Source of the DNA: Opitutaceae bacterium
GTDB lineage: Bacteria > Verrucomicrobiota > Verrucomicrobiia > Opitutales > Opitutaceae
Assembly: GCA_028280945.1 (NCBI GenBank)
Contig: JANQKV010000065.1
Location: 1-52,865 of the forward strand
DNA: 52,865 nucleotides
Reading direction: 5' to 3'
The notes beneath the pieces are model-generated. The model saw only the letters and a program-made list of their open reading frames with translations. It did not search any database and was not told the origin of the DNA. This document shows, piece after piece, positions 23,468 through 32,053 of the stretch (position 1 is its first letter; every line of letters begins with the position of its first letter). Both the position numbers and the translations under genes were made by a program.

Positions 23468-24160
23468 ATGCCCGGTTTGCTTCGACGCCTTCCAGATGCC
23501 ACCGCGCGACTCGATCGCCGCGGTTTCCTCAAACCCGTCGGACTGGGCCTCGCTGCGTTTTGCCTGAAACCGGGGTTGATGGCGGAGATTTTGACGACGC
23601 CAACCCTGAACGAGGGCCCCTTTTATCCGAACCCGCTGCCCTTGGATACCGATAACGACCTGCTGGTCATCGGCGATGCCCTGACCCCGGCGTTGGGCAC
23701 GGTGGTGGAGCTTTCGGGGCACGTGTTGGATGCCCGGGGAGACCCGGTGCGCGGTGCCCTGGTTGAGATTTGGCAGTGCGACAACAACGGGGTGTATCTG
23801 CACCCGGGTTCCCGGAACCGAGGGAAACGCGATATCGCGTTTCAGGGCTATGGGCGGTTTGAATCGGCCGGGGATGGTGGTTACCGCTTCCGCACGATTC
23901 GGCCCGTGCCGTATCCGGGGCGCACGCCGCACATTCACATGGCGGTGACGGTCGCGGGGCGGCGTGCCCTCACGACGCAGATGTTTGTCGGCGGACACGA
24001 GATGAATGCGCGCGATATTCTCTATCGGCGATTGTCCGCCCGGCAACGCGAGCTGGTGACCGGTACGTTTGAGCCGGTCCCGGACGCAACGGTGCCGACG
24101 GAGCGCGTGGAGTTCGATGTGTATCTCGGACTCACCCCCGAGGATCCGTCCGAGGTGTAA
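23468..24160 (+). CDS. Tat-exported intradiol ring-cleavage dioxygenase
   Basis: Starting at the ATG at 23468 gives 230 residues with a twin-arginine signal: DRRGFLKPVGLGLAAFCL (RR at 17-18). An upstream start at 23291 would bury this motif 60 residues deep. The domain matches the protocatechuate 3,4-dioxygenase/catechol 1,2-dioxygenase fold: TLNEGPFYPNPLPLD, a VELSGHVLDARGDPVRGALV strand pair, DNNGVY (Tyr110), YPGRTPHIHM (Tyr149, His155, His157). The four candidate Fe(III) ligands are therefore all present. The family opens catechol rings between the two hydroxyls. An exported copy among sulfatases is odd: it might act on algal phenolics (phlorotannin-like) bound to cell-wall glycans, which is only inference. 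It stands alone on the plus strand. Confidence 0.88.
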   Translation: MPGLLRRLPDATARLDRRGFLKPVGLGLAAFCLKPGLMAEILTTPTLNEGPFYPNPLPLDTDNDLLVIGDALTPALGTVVELSGHVLDARGDPVRGALVEIWQCDNNGVYLHPGSRNRGKRDIAFQGYGRFESAGDGGYRFRTIRPVPYPGRTPHIHMAVTVAGRRALTTQMFVGGHEMNARDILYRRLSARQRELVTGTFEPVPDATVPTERVEFDVYLGLTPEDPSEV

Positions 24161-24203
24161 GGGGCAGGGTGCACCCGCCGCAGGGCACCGTTCCGTCGAG
24201 CGG

Positions 24204-26660
24204 TTATGGCAGTCGTTTCAATTGACCGTCCGCCAACTGCAGGCGGTGGGTGCCGCTTGCCAAATCGAGGGCGAGAGGGGGGCTGCCGCCAAGCGGTATT
24301 GATACATCGGATACGTCCCGGGGCAGCTCGAGCCGGGCATCGGAACCCTCCGGAATGGTGAGCTCAAGGCCCACGCCGCCGGGCGTTCGCTCCCATCGGG
24401 AACTCAACAGCCCCTGCGGCGTCGGCACGGTGGCCGCGGCCCAGTCCAACTCGGTGGGAAACTGCGGACGAATGGTGACGCGTTTCCAGCCGGGAGACGT
24501 TGCCTTTTCGGTCGGCGGCAGAATGCCGGCGATGCCTGCAGTCAGGAATTCGTTGATGGGAGCGAACATCGCGTGGTTGAGGTCGAGGTCGTTGTCGCGA
24601 CCATACCAGGATTGCCAGTGGGTGGTGGCACCCTCGGCCAGCCAATACCCCCATCCCGGGGCGGTGGGTTGGGTCGCGAGCTGATGCAGCAGGTCGGCTT
24701 CGCCGGCGCGAAGCAGCACTTTGACCAATGCCTTGGTGCCGACGATGCCCGTGCGCAGGTGTCCGTTGTGGGTCTCGCGGATATCGTGCAAGACGTGGCC
24801 GAGCACCTGGGCCTCGCGGCCTGCCGGCACGAACCCAAACTGCAGGGGCTTCAGGTTGGCGGTCTGGAGCGGAAAGTGGCCTTCGGCGGGTTCCACCTCA
24901 TAGCGCCCGGCGTCGCTGTTGAAAAATGCCTCGTTGAGGCGCCCTTCCGCGCGATCCGCTCGGGCACGCCGCGCGGCGGCGTCATCGTCGTGGCCGAGCA
25001 CTGCCGCCATTTCCGCGACCACCCGCTCGGTGCGGGCGTAGTAGGCCGTGCCGAGGAGTTTTTGCAGGTTGGGCGTGACCGGGATCGTGCGGTTCGTCCC
25101 GTCCGGCATAACTCCCGGTGTCATGTGGTCGGCCCAGCGCCCACCGACCAAACCGTCCTCCGCGGTGGATGCGAGGTAGTCGGCCCAGCGGCTCAACGGT
25201 TGGTAGTAGGTTTCGTAGACCGCGGGGTCGCCCGTATAGCGATACTGGTGCCAGGCGGCCAAGGGGTAGGCCGCTCCCCATACGGCGGTGGCGATTTGCG
25301 AGAGGTCGTCGAAGCGCATCGCGGGCACGACGTTGGAAATGGTGCGGCCGCCGCCGATGAGGTCCTGCACATCCTTCAGGTCGACCAGCCATTTGTCCCA
25401 GAGCTGGGCGATGTCGAAGATGCTGTAGGAGGCGTCGGCGAAAAGGTGGGCATCACCAGTCCATCCGTATTTTTCCGAGTTCGGATTGCTCATCGGAGCG
25501 CCTTGGATGATGCCCTTGATCGACCAAGCTGTGTTGAGATAAAGGCGGTTGAGGCTCTCATCCGAGCAGGCGAACGAGCCGACCCACGGCACGTCGGTAT
25601 GCACGGAAAGACCCTCGACCGAAACGTGTTCCAAGGCCGCCCGGGCGGACTCCTCCACTTGGATGAAACGCATACCGGAGTAAAAGAACCGGGGGGTGTA
25701 GATTTCCTCCTCCTCACCGCCGCGCAGGGTGTAGCGAGTGATCACGTCGCGCTCGAAGAATCCGCCGCGGCCATGGAAGATGACTTGGTTGACGCCGCGG
25801 GCAGTGGCGAAGTCGCCCACGGTGTGGGAATTGTCCAGTGACTCGGATGCGCGGATGGTGACGACATCGCCCGGGTTGCCTTTGACCCGAACCCGCCAAA
25901 TTCCGCCGATGTTCTGTCCGAGATCATAGATACGCACACCGCCCCCGAGCTCCCGCTCGGCGATCGGTTCAAGAACGTCCACCACGCGCATGGGCGGGTC
26001 GAGGCGCGGCGTCAGCTCGGCGGTGACGTCGTGGGAAACCACCACCGGTTTCCAAGCGTCGTCGTCAAAACCGGGGGTGCTCCATCCCGGCTGCTCGAGG
26101 CGGGCATCGTAGTCCTCCCCGCCGTAGAAATTGGCGTAGGTGAGCGGGCTGGTCGACCAGCGCCAGGATGAATCAGTCACGATCGTTTGGGTGCGGCCAC
26201 TTGCGTAGTGAATTTCCAATGACAGAATGCCGAGCGGGGCCGGATAGGGTCCGGGGTAGCGGTGGGCCAGATTGTGAAACCGATCGAAGCGGGTGCGGGT
26301 GATGGCGGCCTGGCCTTCGCCCAACCACAGCCCCACGGTGTTGGCCCCGGGCCGGATATGACTGGTCACATCGAGCTCGGAGTAAAAAATTCTCCGCTCC
26401 GGCTGCGAGGGCCCCGGAGCCAAAAACGAGTCATCGGCCTCCGTGCCGTTGAGGAACAAGTCAACCGCTCCAACGGCGGTGAGTTTGGCAATCGCGCGAG
26501 TGACATCACCGTCAACGGCAAACTCGGTGCGCAGCAATGGGGTGCGGACATCGGCATCACTCGCGCCGATCCATAAAGCGCCCTTCTCAAGAGGTGATGC
26601 GGCGATGGCGATCGCGGTGAAGACGACGGAAATTGAAACAAGCAGGGGAAAACGTTTCAT
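24204..26660 (-). CDS. Secreted GH78 alpha-L-rhamnosidase-like enzyme
   Basis: 818 residues from the ATG at 26660; an in-frame ATG at 26738 lies 26 residues earlier without signal character. Signal peptide MKRFPLLVSISVVFTAIAIA. The N-terminal beta domains have GAVDLFLNGTEADDSFLAPG and SELDVTSHIRPGANTVGLWLG. The middle has RVKGNPGDVVTIRASESL, typical of Bac_rhamnosid. The (alpha/alpha)6 core is marked by NSEKYGWTGDAHLFADASYS, with GWTGDA carrying a catalytic-site Asp of GH78, and by HLRTGIVGTKALVKVL. A C-terminal beta domain closes the protein (WERTPGGVGLELTIPEGSDA). The enzyme likely removes terminal alpha-L-rhamnose after desulfation. It points to a rhamnose-containing substrate such as ulvan or rhamnogalacturonan. 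Confidence 0.87.
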   Translation of the reverse strand: MKRFPLLVSISVVFTAIAIAASPLEKGALWIGASDADVRTPLLRTEFAVDGDVTRAIAKLTAVGAVDLFLNGTEADDSFLAPGPSQPERRIFYSELDVTSHIRPGANTVGLWLGEGQAAITRTRFDRFHNLAHRYPGPYPAPLGILSLEIHYASGRTQTIVTDSSWRWSTSPLTYANFYGGEDYDARLEQPGWSTPGFDDDAWKPVVVSHDVTAELTPRLDPPMRVVDVLEPIAERELGGGVRIYDLGQNIGGIWRVRVKGNPGDVVTIRASESLDNSHTVGDFATARGVNQVIFHGRGGFFERDVITRYTLRGGEEEEIYTPRFFYSGMRFIQVEESARAALEHVSVEGLSVHTDVPWVGSFACSDESLNRLYLNTAWSIKGIIQGAPMSNPNSEKYGWTGDAHLFADASYSIFDIAQLWDKWLVDLKDVQDLIGGGRTISNVVPAMRFDDLSQIATAVWGAAYPLAAWHQYRYTGDPAVYETYYQPLSRWADYLASTAEDGLVGGRWADHMTPGVMPDGTNRTIPVTPNLQKLLGTAYYARTERVVAEMAAVLGHDDDAAARRARADRAEGRLNEAFFNSDAGRYEVEPAEGHFPLQTANLKPLQFGFVPAGREAQVLGHVLHDIRETHNGHLRTGIVGTKALVKVLLRAGEADLLHQLATQPTAPGWGYWLAEGATTHWQSWYGRDNDLDLNHAMFAPINEFLTAGIAGILPPTEKATSPGWKRVTIRPQFPTELDWAAATVPTPQGLLSSRWERTPGGVGLELTIPEGSDARLELPRDVSDVSIPLGGSPPLALDLASGTHRLQLADGQLKRLP

Positions 26661-26965
26661 GGGGGCGGTTCTCAAGCCCGACAAAGCCGGGAATTCAGGA
26701 TCTACGGTCGGGGGCGGGGGGACGCAGAGCCCGATCATGTTTGCGGTGACGTTGCGCAGGATTCAACCGCCCGGTCGGACTTGGCCGTGTGCATTTTTAT
26801 GATGGGAGATACAAAAACCATATCTTCCCGGACGGGTGGGCGGAGGCGTGGCTTGGTCTACTTTGTCACCTCAAGTACAGTTTTGCGGTGGGATGGCGCC
26901 GCTCAACTCTGTTTTCTTTTATAAAACAGTGGGAGGGTGGCTCGTTATCCGGGAGGTGATTGCTC
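26661..26965. other. 305-bp gap without gene
   Basis: Between the 5' end of the GH78 gene and the 3' end of the next sulfatase. It has a weak GCCCGAC/AAAGCCGGG element near 26674-26692, a TTTGTCACC patch, and a short piece resembling the right arm of the dispersed stem-loop element (CTCAACTCTGTTTTCTTTTA, about 26900-26919). The GH78 promoter probably lies here; no gene or clear operator is seen. Confidence 0.4.
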
Positions 26966-28456
26966 CTAGGTTTTCGACTGGGGCACGTAGTCTTCAGGAA
27001 GGTTGTATGCCGGGTCGGGCGCGTAGCGGCGGGGTTCGCCGGGGCGTTGGCGCTCCCAGCGGCCACCCCATGACGGCGCCCACTCCTTTGGCAGATGAGC
27101 TCTCAGCCTTTCGATCTGATCGGCGTATTCCGGGCGGTGGGCGATGTTGTTGAACTCGTGCGGATCGATGGCGTGATCGTAGAGCTCCTCTTCGCCGTCG
27201 TGGTAGCGAATGTAGCGAAAGCGCTGGTCGCGCAAGGTGGCATTGCCTTTGCCGTAGATGGTCAGCGCGGGGCGGTCCCATGCTGCCTTCGGATCGGAGA
27301 GCTGAGGGACGAAGCTTTGGCCGTCGAGCGGATGCCCGGGTGTCGGCAAGTCGCAGTAATCGGATAGAGTCGGATAGATGTCGATGAGGCTGACGGTCGC
27401 CGTGCTTTCGCCGACGGCCCCACCGGGGGTGCGCACCAGCAACGGCACATGAGCGGCCGATTCCCACAAGGTGCCTTTCTCCCATTTGTCTTTGCGGCCG
27501 CAGTGGAAGCCGTTGTCGGAACAGATGATGACGATGGTGTTGTCGGCGTGGGCGGAGGCATCGAGCGCTTCGATCACACGGCCAAGGTTCCAGTCGGCAA
27601 AAGTCGTATTGGCGCAGTAGGCCCGCAAAAACTCCCGCCAAAGATCAACATCCAACGAGCCGTCCTCGCGGGTGAAATTGTCATGATAGTCGGTCATGAA
27701 CAGCCCTTCGGGCGGTATGTCGTCGAGGTCGTTTGTGGCGTAGCCGGCGGGGAGAGGCATGGTCACACCCTCGTAGAGGTCGAAGAAGCGTTTGGGGGCG
27801 GTGTAGGGCGTGTGCGGTCGCCACAGGCCGTATACGAGGAAAAACGGTTTTTTATGGTCTTCGTTGAGAAATTTGATGGCGGCATCGGCGTTGCGCACAT
27901 CGGGGAAATCGCTGTCGGGCCGCGTCCACTCCTGAATGGCGTGGAAGCGGGAGCCAAATTGCTCAACGATTTTGGGATCCGGGAAGGGGCCAAATCCACC
28001 CTGGGGATACGGTGCGTTGACGAATGCGCGCTGCTCTTGCTCGGGGAAAAGCCGGGCGTGGAAAACCTTGCCGGCGCCCCACGAGGTGTAGCCGTGGAAG
28101 GCAAAATATTCGGGGAGCGACTGAATCTGACTGTTGAGGGAGCCGGGTTTGTTCCAGACGTCGGCACCGTTGAGATAGGCACCGTTGCGCCAGGCTTCCA
28201 TGCCGCTGAGAAAGGCCGCCCGCGAGGGATTGCAGACCGGAACGGGACAGACGGCGTTGACGAAGTTGACCGACTCGGTCGCGAACTTGTCCAAGTAGGG
28301 CGTTTGGATCGGTGGGTAGGCGTCGAATTCGCGTGTCGCGAATCCGTTCATGTCATCGAGGATGATGAACAGAACATTGGGTTTCTCTGCGGCGGCGGGG
28401 AAAACGCACAACCACAAAAAAGCACCAGAAAACACCAGAGGTCTTAGAGACAGCAT
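26966..28456 (-). CDS. Secreted iduronate-2-sulfatase-like sulfatase (S1_7-type)
   Basis: From ATG 28456 the protein has 496 residues; the longer start at 28480 adds eight. Signal peptide LRPLVFSGAFLWLCVFPAAA. NVLFIILDDMNGFATREFD is the N-terminal metal site; the FGly motif is CNPSR in PVPVCNPSRAAFLSG (Cys75). AWRNGAYLNGADVW, GYTSWGAGKVFHARLFPEQE and VIICSDNGFHCGRKDKWEKG are hallmarks of iduronate-2-sulfatase relatives. C-terminal FRYIRYHDGEEELYDHAIDP is closely similar to the partial sulfatase at the right window edge. It likely removes 2-O-sulfate from a uronate or similar sugar at chain ends; the exact substrate is not deducible. Confidence 0.92.
   Translation of the reverse strand: MLSLRPLVFSGAFLWLCVFPAAAEKPNVLFIILDDMNGFATREFDAYPPIQTPYLDKFATESVNFVNAVCPVPVCNPSRAAFLSGMEAWRNGAYLNGADVWNKPGSLNSQIQSLPEYFAFHGYTSWGAGKVFHARLFPEQEQRAFVNAPYPQGGFGPFPDPKIVEQFGSRFHAIQEWTRPDSDFPDVRNADAAIKFLNEDHKKPFFLVYGLWRPHTPYTAPKRFFDLYEGVTMPLPAGYATNDLDDIPPEGLFMTDYHDNFTREDGSLDVDLWREFLRAYCANTTFADWNLGRVIEALDASAHADNTIVIICSDNGFHCGRKDKWEKGTLWESAAHVPLLVRTPGGAVGESTATVSLIDIYPTLSDYCDLPTPGHPLDGQSFVPQLSDPKAAWDRPALTIYGKGNATLRDQRFRYIRYHDGEEELYDHAIDPHEFNNIAHRPEYADQIERLRAHLPKEWAPSWGGRWERQRPGEPRRYAPDPAYNLPEDYVPQSKT
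28409..28442. repeat. CACAAAAAAGCACCAG-type repeat in signal peptide
   Basis: ACAACCACAAAAAAGCACCA continuing with GAAAACACCAGAGG is a degenerate tandem of the CCACAAAAGCAC unit. It encodes the LVFSGAFLWL core of the sulfatase signal peptide on the minus strand. Confidence 0.65.
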
Positions 28457-28462
28457 GGGTCG

Positions 28463-28620
28463 TTTTACAGAAGGGAACAAAGAGAACGAAGGTTGGCCGA
28501 GGGGCAGATTGATTCTACAGGAGGGAGCAGAGAAAAGCAGAGTGCTTGAGCGGTCGTCGGAGGCGCATGAACCTCAGGAACCTGGCTTTGTTTTCTTCGT
28601 TAACTTCTCTTCTGTGAAAA
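28463..28620. repeat. Dispersed stem-loop repeat element, divergent copy 4
   Basis: Begins TTTTACAGAAGGGAACAAAG with AGAACGAAGGTTGGCCGAGG, then TCTACAGGAGGGAGCAGAG and AAAGCAGAGTG. The right part GGCTTTGTTTTCTTCGTTAA and CTTCTGTGAAAA is the inverted counterpart. The hairpin centre is replaced by unrelated bases. It fills the gap between two sulfatase genes. Confidence 0.6.
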
Positions 28621-28635
28621 CTCCTGCGGAATAGT

Positions 28636-30045
28636 TCAGTAACCCCGGTAGTGACTGCTCATCTCCGCCCACCAGGCCAGGGTGCGGGTGGTGAACTCGG
28701 CGACGAGGGCGGGGTGAGTATCCGCAAGATTGATACGCTCGCGGAGGTCGGTGGACAGATCGTGCAGGCGAACGCCGGAGCCGTCGGGGTTGATAAAAAA
28801 CTTCCAGTTGCCCAGGCGCATCGCGAGCTGCGGGCTGATGTGTTCCTCCTTGCCGGGCTGGATGCTGCCGAAGGCACCGTATTCCCAGAATACCGGGATG
28901 TTCCGGTGCGCCGGTTCACCCAGCAGAACGGCGGAGACGTCGGTGCCGTCGTAGGATTTGCCGGCAGGTGCGGCGAGTCCCGCCAAGGTGATCAGGCTGG
29001 GCTGAAGGTCAAAGGCGGCGATCACGCTTTGATTGTCGGTGGTTTGGGCAGGCACGCGGCCGGGCCAACGGATGATGAAGGGCATGCGGATACCTCCTTC
29101 CCACAAGCTCCATTTGCGGCCGAAGAAGGGACCGGTGGAGCCTGGCGGGTTGATACCTCGGTTGTAGTAACGCGGCCAGTCGGTCGGGCCGTTGTCGCTC
29201 GTGAAGATGACAATGGTGTTGTCGGCGTGACCGGTGGTTTCGAGTTGGTCAAGCAGGCGGCCGATTTGACGATCCATCTCAACCAACACGGCGAAGAACT
29301 TTCGTTCCTCGGGGTTGTCCGTGATGTCGGCGAATTTAGCCGCATCCTCGGGAAGCGGAATGAAGGCGTCGTGTACGTCGTTGGGGAAAACTTCCAAGTA
29401 AAACGGACGATTGTCGTCGCGGCGGACAAATTCGATGGCGTGATCAATGTAGATCTGCGTGGTGTGGCGCTTTTCGACGTCGCGGATCTCTCCCTGACCG
29501 TGCGCCCTGCTGGCACTCGCGGCAGGCTCGTTGTTGAAGAGAATGCGATCGCCCAGGCCCTCGAAGGAAACGAGTGATTCGTCGAAACCATAAGCCTGCG
29601 GCAGCGGGGCATCACCCACGTCGCGGCCGCCGCCCAGGTGCCACTTGCCAAAATGGGCGGTGCGGTAGCCGGAATCCTTGAATACCTGCGCGGTGTGGAT
29701 GGCAGCGGGGTCGAGGTAGTTGGCCATTTTGCGGTTAGCCTGCGCCTGGCGGCTGGCGAGGAACGACTGGATGCGCCAGCGCTGCTGGTATTGGCCGGTG
29801 CTCAGGGCCACGCGTGAGGCCGAGCAGATGGGCGAGTTGACGTAGAAATGGGTGAAACGCCGGCCCTCGGTCGCGAGTTGATCGATGTGGGGCGTCTTGA
29901 CCGGGCCATGGCCAAAGGCGCTCACATCGCCGTAGCCCATGTCATCGATGAAGAAGATCAGGACGTTGGGTTTTTCGGCGGATGCGGAAAAGAGGAATAG
30001 CCACAGAGAACCACAGGAGAGCACAAAAAGTCTGAGGGGCAGCAT
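28636..30045 (-). CDS. Secreted arylsulfatase with CSASR motif
   Basis: 469 residues starting MLPLRLFVLSCGSLWLFLFSASA, a signal peptide. The metal site LIFFIDDMGYGDVSAFG is followed by the FGly motif CSASR (Cys74) in VNSPICSASRVALSTGQYQQ; the CxAxR variant is used by several bacterial sulfatases. KWHLGGGRDVGDAPLPQAYG and VIFTSDNGPTDWPRY are the usual helper motifs. The C-terminal subdomain ends GVRLHDLSTDLRERINLADTHP. The signal-peptide DNA overlaps the CCACAGAGAACCACAGGAG repeat. It may desulfate an N-acetylhexosamine- or galactose-type sulfate, but this is a family-level guess. Confidence 0.9.
   Translation of the reverse strand: MLPLRLFVLSCGSLWLFLFSASAEKPNVLIFFIDDMGYGDVSAFGHGPVKTPHIDQLATEGRRFTHFYVNSPICSASRVALSTGQYQQRWRIQSFLASRQAQANRKMANYLDPAAIHTAQVFKDSGYRTAHFGKWHLGGGRDVGDAPLPQAYGFDESLVSFEGLGDRILFNNEPAASASRAHGQGEIRDVEKRHTTQIYIDHAIEFVRRDDNRPFYLEVFPNDVHDAFIPLPEDAAKFADITDNPEERKFFAVLVEMDRQIGRLLDQLETTGHADNTIVIFTSDNGPTDWPRYYNRGINPPGSTGPFFGRKWSLWEGGIRMPFIIRWPGRVPAQTTDNQSVIAAFDLQPSLITLAGLAAPAGKSYDGTDVSAVLLGEPAHRNIPVFWEYGAFGSIQPGKEEHISPQLAMRLGNWKFFINPDGSGVRLHDLSTDLRERINLADTHPALVAEFTTRTLAWWAEMSSHYRGY
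29999..30030. repeat. CCACAGAGAACCACAG-type repeat in signal peptide
   Basis: AGCCACAGAGAACCACAGGA continuing GAGCACAAAAAG encodes, on the minus strand, LFVLSCGSLWL of the sulfatase signal peptide. Confidence 0.65.
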
Positions 30046-30071
30046 GAGATGTAGGGACCGGAAGGGCTGAT

Positions 30072-30210
30072 TTTTACAGAAGGGAACGAAGGTAAGGAAG
30101 GTGGCTGAGAGGCAGGCTGGGTTTTACAGGAGTTAGCAGAGTTTAGCAGAGGAGCTTGTGCGCCTTTGGCGCATGGCTCTGCTTTTCTCCGCGCACTCCT
30201 GTGGAGAAAA
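30072..30210. repeat. Dispersed stem-loop repeat element, copy 3
   Basis: TTTTTACAGAAGGGAACGAA, GGTGGCTGAGAGGCAGGCT, TTTTACAGGAGTTAGCAGAG, hairpin TGCGCCTTTGGCGCA (30159-30173) and the inverted right arm GGCTCTGCTTTTCTCC...CTCCTGTGG. It is nearly identical to copy 1, 24 kb away, and sits between the sulfatase and DUF1080 genes. Confidence 0.82.
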
Positions 30211-30215
30211 CTCGC

Positions 30216-31073
30216 CTACAGGTTCGCGATGGCGGTGAGGTGGGCGGGGAGCCTTTTGACGGGGCGGACTTTGATCTCGCGGTAGTAAACTTCGGCGCCT
30301 TCGGACTGGATTTGAAACTGGCCTTTCGTCAGGGTTTTGCCGCCGCGTTGGCGGATGTTGTCGATGGCAAGGACCACATGGCCATTGACCAAGTGGATGG
30401 CTTGGTCGCCGACGGCATAAACCTCGATGGTCGTCCATTCGCCATGGGGATTTTCAAAGTCGGCGACACGACGGGCGCGGCCGGTTTGCTGATAACCGGC
30501 GGTGGGATGCCACATTGGCGGACCACTTTCCGGGCGCGTGATCCGTACGTCTCCGCTTGTGCCCGCCAGCATAAACAGGTCACCCATGTCGGTTTCCTGA
30601 ACTTGGAATTCCACACAGCGTTTCCAGACGTTCCAAAACGCGCCATGGGGTCCAACACAGTGGTAGAGGAATCCGCTGTCGCGTTTGCGATCGAGCCGGG
30701 GCGCCCATTTCTGCGGTCCGAATTTAACCTGGGCGAAAAAGTGGAAGTTTTCAAATTCCCGCAGGGTGGTGAGGCCGCCATAGATTTCCCCGGTGATTTG
30801 GAGGACCGGTTCACCATCCTTGATCGCGACGGAGAACACATTCTTGGGGTCGTTGCCAAGCCCGAGGGGGGCACCGGCTTTGGCGTCGTCGTTTTGTGAT
30901 GTGCCGGGTGGCAGTCCCTTAACGGAAGAATGCGGCACTCCCATCCAGACTTCCCATTGGGAAAGTTCGGCATCGAGGAGATGGGTCCAGTCCCTGCCGT
31001 GTTCGGCGAACAGCGAGGAGACCGGGAGCAGGGTGAAGACCGAACGGAGAATGAAGGAAAGGCGAAAAAACAT
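30216..31073 (-). CDS. Secreted DUF1080 (3-keto-glycoside hydrolase-like/LamG-like) protein
   Basis: From ATG 31073 the protein has 285 residues with a signal peptide (MFFRLSFILRSVFTLLPVSSLFA). The frame extends 141 codons further upstream, but those residues are Ser/Pro/Arg-rich shadow sequence over the next gene, so they are excluded. DWTHLLDAELSQWEVWMG, GEIYGGLTTLREFENFHFFA, DSGFLYHCVGP, WNVWKRCVEFQVQETDMGD and GEWTTIEVYAVGDQAIHLV are characteristic of DUF1080, a concanavalin-type beta-sandwich with known members acting on 3-keto-glycosides. It is common in Planctomycetes and Verrucomicrobiota. It probably helps cleave glycosides or binds glycan in the periplasm. Confidence 0.85.
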   Translation of the reverse strand: MFFRLSFILRSVFTLLPVSSLFAEHGRDWTHLLDAELSQWEVWMGVPHSSVKGLPPGTSQNDDAKAGAPLGLGNDPKNVFSVAIKDGEPVLQITGEIYGGLTTLREFENFHFFAQVKFGPQKWAPRLDRKRDSGFLYHCVGPHGAFWNVWKRCVEFQVQETDMGDLFMLAGTSGDVRITRPESGPPMWHPTAGYQQTGRARRVADFENPHGEWTTIEVYAVGDQAIHLVNGHVVLAIDNIRQRGGKTLTKGQFQIQSEGAEVYYREIKVRPVKRLPAHLTAIANL

Positions 31074-31206
31074 GGGGATTGGTAGAACGCCGCGGACTTC
31101 TGCGCCCACGGCAGGCGAGTATTGACCTTCACGTCTCCGGACCAAAGTCCGGCCTCCCTGTCCGGTAATCCTGGTGGAGACTGTCGGGAATTCCGCCTGA
31201 CAGAGC

Positions 31207-31839
31207 TCAGCCGGTCGCGGCTTCGTTCGATTCTTTGCTGTCGGGAGTTTCCCCGGCCTGCGCCGCGATGCGTTTTTCGGCTTCGAGGATGATTTCCTCG
31301 GTGCCGATGAACTTGTGGTCGTCGAGGCAGAGTTTGCGGCGTTTGCCATCCCGCTCGTAGATGGCGTAAGCGATGCCTTTGGCCTCCCATTTGGAGCGGT
31401 CCATGTCGACGATCTCATTGAAATTGACCGTCTGGCCTTCTGCGCCGGTGATGACTTCACCTTCCGCGCGCACGCTTTTGCGGTGCTGCAATACAACCCA
31501 AGTGGAAAAGATCACCCCGATGATGGCGAAGAAGCCGGCAATGTAGCGTTGACCGGCGAGGTCACCATCGGAGCGGTGCTTGGGAACCTTGGTCTTGAGG
31601 TCGTTCTCTTCGGCATGGCTCCGCCAGATGCGCTCAACCTCCGGATTCTTGTCGGTGGGTTCTTCATCTTCAGCGACGACTTCGGCGGTGAGCTCAACGA
31701 GTTTTTGGTAGCGCTGCTCTTCAGCGGGCCAAGCGATATAGCCATCGTAGGCAAACCACGCGGAAGATCCCCATATCATGAAGCCCATGAAAAACATGCG
31801 GCGGCGCCATTCCTTGGAAATGCGGGCGTGGACTTGCAT
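31207..31839 (-). CDS. Two-TM membrane protein of unknown function
   Basis: 210 residues. Residues about 15-35 (MFFMGFMIWGSSAWFAYDGYI) and about 97-115 (YIAGFFAIIGVIFSTWVVL) are the only hydrophobic helices; the loop between is acidic (AEVVAEDEEPTDKNPEVERIW). The C-terminal 90 residues look like a small cytosolic beta domain (EVITGAEGQTVNFNEIVDMD, GIAYAIYERDGKRRKLCLDD). No known motif is recognised. It does not look like a glycan-degradation gene and interrupts the island between the DUF1080 gene and the second serine hydrolase, perhaps as a conserved resident gene. Confidence 0.7.
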   Translation of the reverse strand: MQVHARISKEWRRRMFFMGFMIWGSSAWFAYDGYIAWPAEEQRYQKLVELTAEVVAEDEEPTDKNPEVERIWRSHAEENDLKTKVPKHRSDGDLAGQRYIAGFFAIIGVIFSTWVVLQHRKSVRAEGEVITGAEGQTVNFNEIVDMDRSKWEAKGIAYAIYERDGKRRKLCLDDHKFIGTEEIILEAEKRIAAQAGETPDSKESNEAATG

Positions 31840-32053
31840 GCGTCTGAGGGCAACGGGTTTGCTGGAAAAAGCAACGACGGGAATATCTTATGGGAAGAGA
31901 GCAGAGCGGGGAGACCTCCGCACCGTCGTCCTACCGAGGTGGGACTACGGCGAGGCACAGAGAGTGGTTTGAGAACCGATACCAGGGCGATGAGCTTGGT
32001 CGGGCGAAATGGCGGCATGTTTTTTGCAGAAAACGGAAAACAGCCCCACGGTT

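Noticed and set aside
23270-24046. N-terminal extension of the arylsulfatase frame (about 259 codons, minus strand)
   Set aside because: It lies antisense to the dioxygenase gene, has no signal peptide, and the real signal peptide starts at 23269.
31074-31496. N-terminal extension of the DUF1080 frame
   Set aside because: Ser/Pro/Arg-rich composition, antisense or out-of-frame to the neighbouring gene; the signal peptide starts at 31073.
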